This document shows, in pieces, positions 49,624-59,023 of a stretch of DNA of 64,000 nucleotides. The translations under genes and the position numbers were made by a program. This DNA is from Stutzerimonas stutzeri (GTDB taxonomy: Bacteria > Pseudomonadota > Gammaproteobacteria > Pseudomonadales > Pseudomonadaceae). The first letter of the stretch is position 1. The number at the start of each line of letters is the position of its first letter. The notes beneath the pieces were generated by a model that was given only the letters and a program-made list of their open reading frames with translations, was not told the origin of the DNA and made no database searches. The DNA is taken from positions 62,001 to 126,000 of the forward strand of contig NZ_JAMOIH010000009.1 in the NCBI RefSeq assembly GCF_024448955.1, in the 5' to 3' direction.

Positions 49624-51117
49624 TCAGAGTTTGATCCAGGTCGCCTTCAATTCGGTGTACTTGTCGAACGCATGCAGCGACTTGTCACGACCGTTGCCCG
49701 ACTGCTTGAAGCCACCAAAGGGTGCGGTCATGTCGCCGCCATCGTACTGGTTGACCCAGACGCTGCCGGCCCGCAGTGCCTTGGCGGTCAGGTGCGCCTT
49801 GGACAAGTCCGAAGTCCACACCGCAGCGGCGAGACCGTACGGAGTGTCGTTGGCAATGGTCACAGCTTCGGCTGCCGTATCGAAGGTGATCACCGACAGC
49901 ACCGGACCGAAGATTTCCTCCTGGGCGATCTTCATCGCGTTGCTCACGCCATCGAAGATGGTCGGCTCGACATACAACCCGCCGGTGTCTTCCAAAGTTC
50001 GTTGACCGCCGATCAGCACCTGCGCGCCGTCGTTGCGGCCGGCTTCGATGTAGCCGAGCACGGTATCGAGTTGCTGGGTATCGACCAGCGCGCCGACATT
50101 GGTCGCGGGGTCCAGCGGGTTGCCCGGCTGCCAGCCCTTGAGCGCCTCGACCACCATCGGCAGGAAGCGCTCCTTGACTGAACTTTCCACCAGTAGCCGC
50201 GAGCCGGCGGTGCAGACCTCGCCCTGGTTGAAGGCGATGGCGCTCGCTGCCGAGCGCGCCGCCGCTGCCAGGTCCGGTGCGTCGGCAAAGACGATGTTCG
50301 GGCTCTTGCCGCCGGCCTCCAGCCAGACGCGCTTCATGTTCGATTCGCCAGCGTAGATCATCAATTGCTTGGCGACCCGCGTGGAGCCGGTGAACACCAG
50401 CGTATCGACATCCATGTGCAGCGCCAGCGCCTTGCCCACGGTATGGCCGTAGCCCGGCAACACGTTGAGCACGCCGGCCGGAATGCCAGCCTCGATCGCC
50501 AGTTGCGCCACGCGGATCGCACTGAGCGGCGATTTTTCGGACGGCTTGAGCACCACCGAGTTACCGGTAGACAGCGCCGGGCCGAGCTTCCAGCAGGCCA
50601 TCATCAGCGGGAAATTCCACGGCACGATGGCTGCTACCACGCCAACTGGCTCGCGAGTGACCAGGCCTAGCTGGTCGTGCGGAGTCGCCGCCACTTCATC
50701 GTAGATTTTGTCGATCGCCTCGCCGCTCCAGCGCAGCGCCCGCGCCGCGCCCGGAATATCCACACCCAGCGCATCGCTGATCGGCTTGCCCATGTCGAGG
50801 GTTTCCAGCAATGCCAGCTCCTCGGCATTAGCTTCAAGCAAGTCGGCGAAGCGGATCATCACCGCCTTGCGCTTGGCCGGCGCCAGGCGCGACCAGACAC
50901 CCGATTCAAAAGCCATCCGCGCACTGAGCACGGCGCGGTCGGCATCGGCCTCGTCGCAGCTCGCCACTTGCGTCAGCACGCGCCCATCGACCGGGCTGAT
51001 GCAATCGAAACTGGCGGCAGCACTGGATGCGGTGTATTCGCCCTGAATGAAGGCGCGGCCTTCGATGCGCAGGTCGCGGGCACGCTGTTGCCAATCGGCG
51101 AGTGTCAGGGTGGTCAT
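49624..51117 (-). CDS. kauB: Aldehyde dehydrogenase, polyamine-derived aldehydes (KauB/PuuC type)
   Basis: NAD(P)-dependent dehydrogenase of 497 residues, expected to oxidise aminobutyraldehyde-type products of polyamine transamination. Motifs: PWNFPLMMACWKLGPAL, SEKSP, the catalytic Glu in LEAGGKSPNIVF and catalytic Cys in NQGEVCTAGSRLLVE, and EEIFGPVLSV. In P. aeruginosa the homologous PA5312 lies beside PA5313 and rpmG-rpmB, the same arrangement as here, which is why I use kauB. It is divergent from the transaminase across 200 bases. Confidence 0.88.
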   Translation of the reverse strand: MTTLTLADWQQRARDLRIEGRAFIQGEYTASSAAASFDCISPVDGRVLTQVASCDEADADRAVLSARMAFESGVWSRLAPAKRKAVMIRFADLLEANAEELALLETLDMGKPISDALGVDIPGAARALRWSGEAIDKIYDEVAATPHDQLGLVTREPVGVVAAIVPWNFPLMMACWKLGPALSTGNSVVLKPSEKSPLSAIRVAQLAIEAGIPAGVLNVLPGYGHTVGKALALHMDVDTLVFTGSTRVAKQLMIYAGESNMKRVWLEAGGKSPNIVFADAPDLAAAARSAASAIAFNQGEVCTAGSRLLVESSVKERFLPMVVEALKGWQPGNPLDPATNVGALVDTQQLDTVLGYIEAGRNDGAQVLIGGQRTLEDTGGLYVEPTIFDGVSNAMKIAQEEIFGPVLSVITFDTAAEAVTIANDTPYGLAAAVWTSDLSKAHLTAKALRAGSVWVNQYDGGDMTAPFGGFKQSGNGRDKSLHAFDKYTELKATWIKL

Positions 51118-51317
51118 GGGGCGTCCTCGGTAACAGTCGAATAATCAGAAAGGCACCCTAAACCAGCGGCGCCAGCCCTATCAATATTTTTTACGCAGGC
51201 GCGGATTTTGCCTTGTTTTGTTCGATTTATTAAACATAGACTCGCCGAAGCCGCTGTGCGTCTGCAATGACGTCGCGTTACAGCATAGTCGTCAAAACTG
51301 CCCTTCCGGAGCTAGTC

Positions 51318-52646
51318 ATGGCTAACGATCTGCACCCCACCGCCTCTGCCGAACATTTCTGGATGCCTTTCACCGCCAACCGCCAGTTCAAGGGCAGCCC
51401 GCGCCTGCTGGAGCGCGCCGAAGGCATGTACTACACCGACAGCGACGGTCGGCAGGTGATCGATGGGACGGCTGGGCTTTGGTGCTGTAATGCCGGTCAT
51501 GGGCGCCGGGAAATCACCGAGGCGGTGAGCCAGCAGATCGCTCAGATGGATTTCGCGCCGACTTTTCAGATGGGCCATCCGCTGCCCTTCGAGTTGGCCG
51601 AACGGCTGACACAAATCAGTCCGACGGGCCTGAACCGTGTGTTCTTCACCAACTCCGGGTCCGAGTCGGCCGACACCGCATTGAAAGTCGCCCTAGCCTA
51701 TCAACGTGCTATCGGCCAGGGCAGCCGCACCCGGTTGATCGGCCGTGAGCTGGCCTATCACGGCGTCGGCTTCGGCGGCATTTCGGTCGGCGGCATGGGC
51801 AACAACCGCAAGGCGTTCGGCAATTCGCTGCTACCGGGCGTCGATCATCTGCCGCATACACTGGATCTGCAGCGCAACGCGTTCAGCCGTGGCCTGCCGC
51901 AACATGGCGCGGAGAAAGCCGATGAGCTGGAGCGGCTGGTCGCCCTGCATGGCGCAGAAAACATCGCCGCCGTAATCGTTGAACCCATGTCAGGCTCGGC
52001 GGGCGTGATATTGCCGCCGGTGGGCTATCTGCAGCGCCTGCGCGAAATCACCGCCAGGCACGGCATCCTGCTGATCTTCGACGAGGTGATCACCGGTTTC
52101 GGCCGCGTCGGCGAGGCCTTCGCCGCCCAGCGCTGGGGCGTCACGCCGGACATCATTACCTGCGCCAAGGGCCTGACCAACGGCGCGATTCCGATGGGCG
52201 CGGTGCTGGTTTCCGAACAGATCCACGATGCTTTCATGCAGGGCCCGGAAAGCGTCATCGAGTTCTTCCACGGCTACACCTATTCGGGCCACCCGGTCGC
52301 CTGCGCTGCGGCCCTGGCGACTCTGGAGATCTATCAGCGGGAAAATCTGTTTCAGAAGTCCATCGAGATAGAAGGCTACTGGCAGGACGCGCTGTTCAGC
52401 CTACAAGGCCTGCCGAACGTGACCGATATTCGCACCGTGGGCCTGGTTGGCGGCATCCAGTTCGCCACCCATGCCGACGGCGTTGGCAAGCGCGGCTACG
52501 AGGTGTTCCGCCAGTGCTTTGAAGACGGCCTGCTGGCCCGCGCCAGCGGCGATACCATCGCCTTGTCACCCGCGCTGATCGTCGAGCGCGAACACATCGA
52601 CGCGATGATCGAACGCCTCGCCGATGCGATCCGCAAAGCCAGCTGA
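51318..52646 (+). CDS. Omega-amino acid-pyruvate aminotransferase
   Basis: Class III PLP aminotransferase of 442 residues, of the PA5313 (GabT2)/BauA type, moving amino groups from GABA, beta-alanine or diamines to pyruvate. Start 51318 has CGGAG seven bases upstream. N-terminal HFWMPFTANRQFK is characteristic; PLP contacts are NSGSESADT, YHGVGFGGISVGG, LIFDEVITGFGRVGEAF and the Schiff-base Lys in ITCAKGLTNGAIPMGA. It is divergent from the aldehyde dehydrogenase, with which it likely works. The exact substrate is uncertain. Confidence 0.9.
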   Translation: MANDLHPTASAEHFWMPFTANRQFKGSPRLLERAEGMYYTDSDGRQVIDGTAGLWCCNAGHGRREITEAVSQQIAQMDFAPTFQMGHPLPFELAERLTQISPTGLNRVFFTNSGSESADTALKVALAYQRAIGQGSRTRLIGRELAYHGVGFGGISVGGMGNNRKAFGNSLLPGVDHLPHTLDLQRNAFSRGLPQHGAEKADELERLVALHGAENIAAVIVEPMSGSAGVILPPVGYLQRLREITARHGILLIFDEVITGFGRVGEAFAAQRWGVTPDIITCAKGLTNGAIPMGAVLVSEQIHDAFMQGPESVIEFFHGYTYSGHPVACAAALATLEIYQRENLFQKSIEIEGYWQDALFSLQGLPNVTDIRTVGLVGGIQFATHADGVGKRGYEVFRQCFEDGLLARASGDTIALSPALIVEREHIDAMIERLADAIRKAS

Positions 52647-52667
52647 AAAAGCGGCACGCCAGAAACG

Positions 52668-52694
52668 AAAAAACCCGCCGAGTGGCGGGTTTTT
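52668..52694. terminator. Bidirectional terminator between transaminase and rpmG
   Basis: Stem AAAAACCCGCC and GGCGGGTTTTT around a GAGT loop, with A and T runs on both sides. It serves the plus-strand transaminase and the minus-strand rpmBG operon. Confidence 0.92.
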
Positions 52695-52712
52695 CCTTCA
52701 AGGGCCGATCAA

Positions 52713-52868
52713 TTACTTGATCTTGGCTTCCTTGTAGATCACGTGCTTACGCACGACAGGATCGTACTTCTTGATTTCGATCTTGTCGGGAGTAGTGCGC
52801 TTGTTCTTGTCGGTGGTGTAGAAGTGGCCGGTACCGGCGCTGGACACCAAACGGATCAGGTCACGCAT
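52713..52868 (-). CDS. rpmG: 50S ribosomal protein L33
   Basis: A 51-residue ribosomal protein. Translation reads [20 protein letters not shown] and continues [17 protein letters not shown], ending EAKIK, matching the cysteine-free L33 form (no zinc-binding CxxC). AGGAGAA precedes the ATG by five to six bases. It lies 11 bases after rpmB, forming the conserved rpmB-rpmG operon. Confidence 0.97.
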   Translation of the reverse strand: MRDLIRLVSSAGTGHFYTTDKNKRTTPDKIEIKKYDPVVRKHVIYKEAKIK

Positions 52869-52879
52869 GATAGTTCTCC

Positions 52880-53116
52880 TTAAACCTTTTCGCCGCGAGC
52901 GCGGAGTTCAGCCAGAACGGCGTCAATGCCGCGCTTGTCGATGACGCGCATGCCCTTGGCGGTCAGGCGCAGACGTACGAAGCGGTTCTCGGACTCGACC
53001 CAGAAGCGGTGATGCTGCAGGTTCGGAAGAAAACGACGACGGGTTTTGTTGTTCGCGTGGGAAATATTGTTCCCGGTTACCGGACCCTTACCGGTAACTT
53101 GACAGACTCTCGACAT
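52880..53116 (-). CDS. rpmB: 50S ribosomal protein L28
   Basis: A 78-residue large-subunit protein. [20 protein letters not shown], the following [14 protein letters not shown] and the C-terminal [15 protein letters not shown] are the standard L28 sequence. It is first in the rpmB-rpmG operon. A good sigma-70 promoter lies about 150 bases upstream. Confidence 0.98.
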   Translation of the reverse strand: MSRVCQVTGKGPVTGNNISHANNKTRRRFLPNLQHHRFWVESENRFVRLRLTAKGMRVIDKRGIDAVLAELRARGEKV

Positions 53117-53636
53117 GCCTCAGCCCTCTAAAACCACATGCCCAACCCGGCATGGGTTGGCCGCTTGAATTCACTTGTCTTTCGGCGCTCAGCGCCACGT
53201 TTCATTGGGGTCTTACCGGCTACGCGGCAAGCGAAGAAACCGGGCCCCTAGAAAAGAGCGCTGCTTTATATCAGAAAGCCCCCGGAGCAACAAGCGCGGA
53301 GTGACTTTTCCGTACCGGCTCATGCAGCCTTCAAGCGCTCACAGGCCGGCATCTCACGACATGCAGCGATGCACCGTTCGTCGCCTGTTATCCGGTGCCG
53401 GCGCAGTAAATGGAGTTCCAGCACGCTACGCGCCTGCTTGCACAAAGCCTCACGGCAGCAACTTGAGCAAGCAAAACAGCGAACCATTGTTTTACTGTGC
53501 AGAACACAAGCTCGTTTTATTCGACTACTATGAAACAACGCCATCCACAGCAAGGCGGACTGAGCGCACTGCCAGCCATCAGGGCGATCTGCTATCGTTC
53601 GCGCCCGCTGCCACCAACAGACAGACCGACATCACC
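53117..53636. other. Divergent rpmB/iclR-family intergenic region
   Basis: A 520-base stretch holding the rpmBG promoter near its middle-left. The IclR frame is open back to 53175, but that sequence (many Arg/Ser/His, no domain) looks non-coding, and the family start is at 53637. I see no RNA gene. The right half is more AT-rich and probably carries the promoter of the IclR-family gene. Confidence 0.5.
53265..53293 (-). promoter_or_regulatory. Sigma-70 promoter of rpmB-rpmG
   Basis: On the minus strand, TTGTTG (53293-53288), 17 bases, TATAAA (53270-53265). The spacing is ideal and both hexamers are near consensus, as expected for a ribosomal protein operon. The leader to rpmB would be about 140 bases. 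Confidence 0.7.
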
Positions 53637-54419
53637 ATGAGCGACGCTGAAGACATCGAGAACCCCAAGGACCGTAAGTTCGTCGAGGCCCTGTCTCGCG
53701 GGTTGGACGTACTGCGCGCCTTCACCCACGGCTCGGTGGTGATGGGCAACCAGGACATCGCACGCATCACCGGGCTGCCCAAGCCTACGGTGTCGCGCAT
53801 GACCTATACCCTGACCAAGCTCGGCTACCTCAGCTACTCGCAGCAACTGGAGAAGTATCAACTCGACTCCGGCGTGCTGGCCTTGGGTTATGCCTACGTG
53901 TCCAATCTGCGTGTGCGCCAGCTGGCCAAGCCGTACATGGACGAGTTCTCCCGACGCACCAATACATCCGTAGGGCTGACCTGCCGCGACCGACTGTCGA
54001 TGATCTACATCGAGAACTGCCGCCCCGCCGAGGTTTCGACGCTGCGCATGGATGCCGGTGTTCGCCTGCCGCTGGCCACCACCGCAGCGGGCCGGGCCTT
54101 TCTCGCCGCCACGCCGGAAAAGGAGCGTGAGCACCTGATGGCAGCGCTGGAAACCAAGTACGGCGAAGGCTGGCCAGCGATGAAGCAGTCGCTGGAAGTG
54201 TCCTTCGAGGAATTCCGCCAGCATGGGTTCTGCCTGTCTCTGGGCGACTGGGACCGCAACGTTAAAGCCGCTGGCGTGCCGCTGCACCTGGCCGATGGCA
54301 GCGTCATGGCGCTGACCTGCGGCGCCCCGTCGTTCCAACTCAGCGAAGAAACCCTCAGAGGCTCGCTGGCTCATCAGCTGGAAATGCTGGCTCGCGATAT
54401 CGAGAGCCTCGGCGTCTGA
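53637..54419 (+). CDS. IclR-family transcriptional regulator
   Basis: A 260-residue regulator. N-terminal winged helix (about 15-75; SRGLDVLRAFTHGSVVMGNQDIARITGLPKPTVSRMTYTLTKLGYL) and C-terminal effector domain (about 90-255; TNTSVGLTCRDRLSMIYIE; LPLATTAAGRAFLAA). The short acidic N-terminus is common in IclR proteins. It has no adjacent same-strand metabolic gene; candidates for control are the transaminase or the MFS gene, but nothing shows which. It is convergent with the TetR gene, 18 bases apart. Confidence 0.93.
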   Translation: MSDAEDIENPKDRKFVEALSRGLDVLRAFTHGSVVMGNQDIARITGLPKPTVSRMTYTLTKLGYLSYSQQLEKYQLDSGVLALGYAYVSNLRVRQLAKPYMDEFSRRTNTSVGLTCRDRLSMIYIENCRPAEVSTLRMDAGVRLPLATTAAGRAFLAATPEKEREHLMAALETKYGEGWPAMKQSLEVSFEEFRQHGFCLSLGDWDRNVKAAGVPLHLADGSVMALTCGAPSFQLSEETLRGSLAHQLEMLARDIESLGV

Positions 54420-54437
54420 CCTGGGCCGACGCGCTTT

Positions 54438-55016
54438 TTAGGCCTTGACGCTCGCCCAGGCAATCTCGGCGAGCAGTTCGCGACAATCGGCCAGGGCGGT
54501 GCGTGAACGCCCGGCCAGCCAATTGCGCGCCATGTCGTGACAGGGTCCGATCACCACCGCCAGAAAGCAGTCGCCCGGCATTCGGCGAAAGGCGCCGCTT
54601 TCACGGTGGCGACGCAGGATCGCACCGACCCGCTCGCCATGGCCGCGATTGACCTCTCGCAACCGCTCACCCATCTCCCCCGCCTCGACCCTGCCACGGT
54701 TGTGTAGAACGAAGCGCGCCCAGTTCGGGTTCTCCACCACCCAGTCGATGTAGCTGGTGACGAACAGCTTGATGCAGGCTTCGGCATCCAGCGTCTCGAT
54801 CAGCCCTGCTTCCAGCAACGCGGCGTACTCACCGATGCCTTCGAGATAAAGCGCGGCGATGATCCGCTCGCGGTTGCCGAAATGGTGATAAAGGCTGCCG
54901 ATGCTGGCGCCGGAGCGATCGCGGATCATCTCGATGGTCGTGGCTTCCACGCCGTGTTCGGTGAAGCAAGCCAGCGCGGCCTGAAGGATTTCCTGTTTGC
55001 GGCTGCTACGGGCCAT
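54438..55016 (-). CDS. TetR-family transcriptional regulator
   Basis: A 192-residue repressor. N-terminal helix-turn-helix: RKQEILQAALACFTEHGVEATTIEMIRDRSGASIGSLYHHFGNRERIIAALY. The C-terminal ligand domain is diverse as usual (DWVVENPNWARFVLHN). It is divergent from the alpha/beta hydrolase gene across 91 bases that contain a palindrome, so it probably represses that gene and itself. The ligand is unknown, perhaps a lipid or xenobiotic ester. Confidence 0.93.
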   Translation of the reverse strand: MARSSRKQEILQAALACFTEHGVEATTIEMIRDRSGASIGSLYHHFGNRERIIAALYLEGIGEYAALLEAGLIETLDAEACIKLFVTSYIDWVVENPNWARFVLHNRGRVEAGEMGERLREVNRGHGERVGAILRRHRESGAFRRMPGDCFLAVVIGPCHDMARNWLAGRSRTALADCRELLAEIAWASVKA

Positions 55017-55037
55017 TCGGACTCCATTTAGAATATT

Positions 55038-55047
55038 TTTCTAGAAA
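55038..55047. promoter_or_regulatory. Palindrome in the tetR/hydrolase divergent promoter
   Basis: TTTCTAGAAA is perfectly symmetrical, flanked by GAATATT on the left and TACTTTC on the right, giving a broader imperfect dyad. It lies 22 bases from the TetR start codon and is AT-rich against a GC-rich background, as expected of an operator overlapping a promoter. Confidence 0.4.
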
Positions 55048-55107
55048 TACTTTCTGCCGCTCGTATACTGCGCCGATCCAGGCCATACGAAAAGACGGAG
55101 AACAAAC

Positions 55108-55992
55108 ATGGCGACGATACAGGCTGAGGCACGCACCCTCGACAACGGCAACGGTCATCAGATTTCCAGCTACTGGTACCACCCAGCCGGCACGCCACGT
55201 GGTGCCGTACTGATCGCACCGGCAATGGGCGTTAAGCAGCGCTTCTATGCCGACTTCGCCGGCTGGCTCGCCGAGCAAGGGTTTCTGGCGGTCACCTTCG
55301 ACTACCTCGGCATGGGCCTGTCCCGCCAGGTTCCACTGCGCCAGCTCGACGTGGACGTGCTCGACTGGGCTCGCCATGACGGTAGCGCGGTACTGGCGAA
55401 GGTCACCGAAGCGGCTGGAAGCCTGCCGCTGTACTGGATCGGCCATAGCGTCGGTGCGCAGATCCTCCCCTTAGTGAAGGGGCATGAGCGGCTCACCCGC
55501 ATCGTTACCATCGCCGCCGGTAGCGGTTACTGGCGAGAGAACAGCCCACAGATTCGTCGCAAGGCCTGGTTCCTCTGGCATGGCCTGGCGCCGGTGCTCA
55601 CCGCGCTGGCCGGATATTTCCCCGGTGGTCGCATTGGCGCGGTCGGCGACCTGCCCGCCGGGGTGATCCGTCAGTGGCGCCGCTGGTGCCTGCATCCCCA
55701 ATATCTGGTCGGCGTCGAGGGCGAGCCCGTGCGCCGCGCCTTCGACGCCGTGCGAACACCGCTGACGTCGCTGTCGTTCACCGACGACGAGATGATGTCG
55801 GCACGCAACACTGAGTCGTTGCACGGTTTCTATACATCCGCGCCGAAAAACCTTTACCGAATCGCTCCAAGCGAAATCGGCGTGGCTCGCATCGGTCACT
55901 TCGGCTTTTTCCGTAAGTCCTTCGAACCAACTCTGTGGCTACGCTGGTTGTTGCCGGAGCTGGCGTCTGAGGAAAGCCGAACGGTGGCCTAA
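55108..55992 (+). CDS. Alpha/beta fold hydrolase
   Basis: A 294-residue serine-hydrolase-like protein. GAVLIAPAMGVKQRFYADFAGWLAEQG, then FDYLGMGLS and nucleophile elbow GHSVGAQ (Ser near residue 113). Late RIGHFGFFRKS supplies a His candidate; the Asp may be in SFTDDEMM. It resembles predicted alpha/beta hydrolases (YdeN-like/serine aminopeptidase type) with no assigned substrate. It has no signal peptide. It is divergent from TetR, and an MFS transporter gene follows 145 bases on. Confidence 0.85.
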   Translation: MATIQAEARTLDNGNGHQISSYWYHPAGTPRGAVLIAPAMGVKQRFYADFAGWLAEQGFLAVTFDYLGMGLSRQVPLRQLDVDVLDWARHDGSAVLAKVTEAAGSLPLYWIGHSVGAQILPLVKGHERLTRIVTIAAGSGYWRENSPQIRRKAWFLWHGLAPVLTALAGYFPGGRIGAVGDLPAGVIRQWRRWCLHPQYLVGVEGEPVRRAFDAVRTPLTSLSFTDDEMMSARNTESLHGFYTSAPKNLYRIAPSEIGVARIGHFGFFRKSFEPTLWLRWLLPELASEESRTVA

Positions 55993-56137
55993 CGCAGCAA
56001 AACAGATGTTTTGCACTGCGGAACTACACGACCATATTTCGAAACATATATAGGGCTTATCGAACTTGCCGGATGGCTGAACTCCGACGACATTGAGGTG
56101 GGCTGATTACAGCGATCCCATCAATTCGGAGCCTGCC

Positions 56138-57487
56138 ATGGACAACAACAATAATGGCTACCCCTCGAGCACCCGCGCCTGGGTAACGGTCGCGATTCTG
56201 ATGCTCGCCTACGTCCTGTCCTTCGTCGACCGGCAGATTCTCAACCTGCTGGTCGAGCCGATCCGCCGCGATCTGGACATCACCGACACCCACATGAGCC
56301 TGCTGATGGGCTTCTCCTTCGCGGTGTTCTACACCATCTGCGGCGTGCCGATCGGGCGCCTGGCCGATCGCAAGAGCCGCCGCGGCATCATCGCCGTTGG
56401 CGTGCTGGTCTGGAGCCTGATGACCGCGCTGTGCGGCACCGCCCGGACGTTCTGGCAGTTCCTCGTGTTCCGTATCGGCGTGGGCGTCGGCGAGGCCGCG
56501 TTGTCGCCCTCGGCCTACTCACTGATCGCTGACAGCTTCCCGCCCAAGCTGCGCGGCACGGCGATGAGTGTTTACTCGATGGGTATCTACATTGGCTCGG
56601 GCCTGGCCTTCCTGCTCGGCGGTCTGGTGGTCAAATTCGCCTCGGCCCAGGGCGATGTGCTCCTGCCGGTCCTCGGCATGGTTCGCCCGTGGCAGCTGAT
56701 CTTCCTCGTGCTCGGCGCTGCCGGGGTGTTGTTCACCGCCGTCCTGCTGCTGATCCGCGAACCGTCGCGTAAGGGCGTCGGCGCCGGCGTCGAGGTGCCG
56801 CTAAGCGAAGTGGCCGGCTATATCCGCCAGAACCGACGCACCGTGCTTTGCCACAACTTCGGCTTCGCCTGCCTGGCCTTTGCGGCCTATGGCAGCTCGG
56901 CGTGGATCCCGACCTTCTTCATCCGCACCTACGGTTGGTCCGCCAGCGACGTGGGCGTGCTCTACGGCTCGGTGGTGGCGGTAGCCGGCTCGCTGGGCAT
57001 CATCGCCGGCGGGCGGCTGTCCGATCTGCTGCACCGCCGCGGTTATCGGGACGCGCCGCTGCGCGTGGGAATCATCTCCGCCGCGCTGACGCTGCCGCTC
57101 AACCTCGCCTACCTGGCTGGCACTGGCGAACTGGCGCTGGCCTTGATTGCCCTGCATGTTTTCACCATCGCCATGCCCTTTGGGGTCGGCCCGGCGGCGA
57201 TCCAGGAAATCATGCCCAACTCCATGCGCGGCCAGGCCTCGGCGGTGTACCTGTTCGTCATCACCATGGTCGGCCTCGGCATCGGCCCGACGGCAGTGGC
57301 GCTGGGCACCGACTTCGTCTTCGGCGACGACAACGCCCTGCGCTACTCGCTGCTGATCGTCACCGGCATCGCTCTGGTCGGCGCGATCATCCTGCTCGGC
57401 ATGGGATTGAAGCACTATCGCGGCAGCCTGGACCGGCTGCAGGAGTGGAAGCCGCAAGGATCGGGAGGGGCAGTACAGCCCGCCTGA
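56138..57487 (+). CDS. MFS transporter, spinster-like
   Basis: A 449-residue membrane transporter with 12 predicted helices. Start 56138 has CGGAG seven bases upstream; the frame opens earlier without a site. SFVDRQILNLLVEPIRRDL at helix 1 and GRLADRKSRRGIIAVGVLVWSLMT at loop 2-3 are typical of the spinster-type branch; GVGEAALSPSAYSLIADSFP and the RGTAMSVYSMGIYIGSG that follows support it. The substrate is unknown; lipid or organic acid export is possible given the hydrolase before it. It is convergent with hsdM. Confidence 0.9.
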   Translation: MDNNNNGYPSSTRAWVTVAILMLAYVLSFVDRQILNLLVEPIRRDLDITDTHMSLLMGFSFAVFYTICGVPIGRLADRKSRRGIIAVGVLVWSLMTALCGTARTFWQFLVFRIGVGVGEAALSPSAYSLIADSFPPKLRGTAMSVYSMGIYIGSGLAFLLGGLVVKFASAQGDVLLPVLGMVRPWQLIFLVLGAAGVLFTAVLLLIREPSRKGVGAGVEVPLSEVAGYIRQNRRTVLCHNFGFACLAFAAYGSSAWIPTFFIRTYGWSASDVGVLYGSVVAVAGSLGIIAGGRLSDLLHRRGYRDAPLRVGIISAALTLPLNLAYLAGTGELALALIALHVFTIAMPFGVGPAAIQEIMPNSMRGQASAVYLFVITMVGLGIGPTAVALGTDFVFGDDNALRYSLLIVTGIALVGAIILLGMGLKHYRGSLDRLQEWKPQGSGGAVQPA

Positions 57488-57506
57488 GCAAGCCTCCAGT
57501 AGACAA

Positions 57507-57527
57507 TCCGGCCAGTCGCTGGCCGGA
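57507..57527. terminator. Hairpin between the convergent MFS and hsdM genes
   Basis: TCCGGCCA (57507-57514) and TGGCCGGA (57520-57527) around GTCGC. It is symmetric and could act in both directions; there are no T runs. Confidence 0.5.
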
Positions 57528-57535
57528 CGTCCCCT

Positions 57536-59023
57536 CTATCGGCCACCCAGCCCCGCCAGCACTTCGCGGAAGCTGGCCAAGCCGGCCTCGATGTTCTCGA
57601 TAATCTCCTCGGCCAGATCATCCGGCTCGGGCAGGTTATCCAGATCGGCCAGCGTCTTGTCCTTCAGCCAGAAGATATCCAGGCTGGTCTTGTCGCGGGC
57701 GAGAATCTGATCGATACCGTACTTGCGCCAGCGGCCGTCGGGGTTGTCCGATTCGTGCCAAGTTTCTTGCCGGTTCTGGCGATTCGCCGAGTTGTAGCAG
57801 CTGATGAAGTCCTGAAGATCCTCGAAGCGCAGCGGCTTCTTCTTCAACGTGTGGTGAACGTTGGTGCGGTAGTCATAGAACCAGACCTCCCGCGTCCAGG
57901 GCGTCTTGCTCGCCGGATGGTTATCGAAGAACAGCACGTTCGCCTTGACGCCCTGCGCGTAAAAAATCCCGGTCGGTAACCGCAGGATGGTGTGCAGCTC
58001 GGTGGTTTCCAGCAAGCGCTTGCGCACGGTCTCACCCGCGCCGCCCTCGAACAACACGTTATCCGGCACCACCACGGCCGCGCGCCCCGTGCTCTTGAGC
58101 ATGCTGCGAATGTGCTGTACGAAGTTGAGCTGCTTGTTCGAGGTGGTGGTCCAGAAGTCCTGACGGTTGTAGGTCAGGTCATCCTTCTCCTGCTCACCTT
58201 CGGCATTGGTGAAGCTCATCGAGCTCTTCTTGCCGAACGGCGGGTTGGCCAGCACGTAGTCGAAATGCTGGTCGCTCTCTGCGATTAGCGAGTCGTTGGG
58301 GGAAATACTGCTTTCACCGTCGATCTCGCCGATGTTGTGCAGCAGCATGTTCATCAGGCAAAGCCGCCGCGTGCTGGCGACGATCTCGTTACCGAAGAAG
58401 GTGTGATTCTTCAGGAAATCCTTCTGCGCCTTGTCCAGGTTCGGGTTGGCCGCGAGAAAATCGTACGCCGCGAGGAAGAAACCGCCGGTGCCGCAGGAAG
58501 GATCGGCAATGGTCCGGTTCGGCTCTGGGCGCATACACTCGACCATGGTGCGAATCAGCGCGCGCGGGGTGAAGTACTGGCCGGCACCGGACTTGGTGTC
58601 CTCGGCATTCTTTTCCAGCAGGCCTTCATAGATATCGCCTTTGACGTCAGCGCCCAACGTGACCCACTTTTCATCGTCGATCATCGCTACCAAGCGGCTG
58701 AGCTTGGCTGGATCCTGAATCTTGTTCTGCGCCTTGGTGAAGATCTGCCCGAGGATGCCCGGCATGCCGCCCAACACCAGCAGCGTCTTGACGTAATGCA
58801 CCTCCAGCTCAGCGCCGCGCTTTTCCTTCAATTTTTTCCAGGCGCAGCCCTCGGGAATGCCGATGTCGCGGTTGTAGGGCGCCTGGCTGTACTCATCGGC
58901 CATCTTGAGGAAGATCAGGTAGGTCAGCTGCTCCAGGTAATCGCCATAGCTGACGCCATCGTCGCGCAGCGTTGTGCAGAAGCTCCAGACCTTGGAGATG
59001 ATTGCGTGGGTGTTGCTACTCAT
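57536..59023 (-). CDS. hsdM: Type I restriction-modification DNA methyltransferase subunit
   Basis: N6-adenine methyltransferase subunit of 495 residues. HsdM_N helical domain (about 8-130; ITKVWSF-type opening, SYGDYLEQLTYLIFLKMADE), SAM motif I ADPSCGTGGFFLAAYD (about 172) and catalytic motif IV ANPPFGKK (N near 260). ARDKTSLDIFWLKDK near the C-terminus is typical. It overlaps the AlbA_2 gene upstream by eight bases, so translation is coupled to that gene and not to hsdS, which is unusual. All key residues look intact. Confidence 0.96.
   Translation of the reverse strand: MSSNTHAIISKVWSFCTTLRDDGVSYGDYLEQLTYLIFLKMADEYSQAPYNRDIGIPEGCAWKKLKEKRGAELEVHYVKTLLVLGGMPGILGQIFTKAQNKIQDPAKLSRLVAMIDDEKWVTLGADVKGDIYEGLLEKNAEDTKSGAGQYFTPRALIRTMVECMRPEPNRTIADPSCGTGGFFLAAYDFLAANPNLDKAQKDFLKNHTFFGNEIVASTRRLCLMNMLLHNIGEIDGESSISPNDSLIAESDQHFDYVLANPPFGKKSSMSFTNAEGEQEKDDLTYNRQDFWTTTSNKQLNFVQHIRSMLKSTGRAAVVVPDNVLFEGGAGETVRKRLLETTELHTILRLPTGIFYAQGVKANVLFFDNHPASKTPWTREVWFYDYRTNVHHTLKKKPLRFEDLQDFISCYNSANRQNRQETWHESDNPDGRWRKYGIDQILARDKTSLDIFWLKDKTLADLDNLPEPDDLAEEIIENIEAGLASFREVLAGLGGR

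Noticed and set aside
53175-53636. N-terminal extension of the IclR-family protein
   Set aside because: The extension has no domain, crosses the rpmBG promoter region, and the IclR family begins close to 53637.
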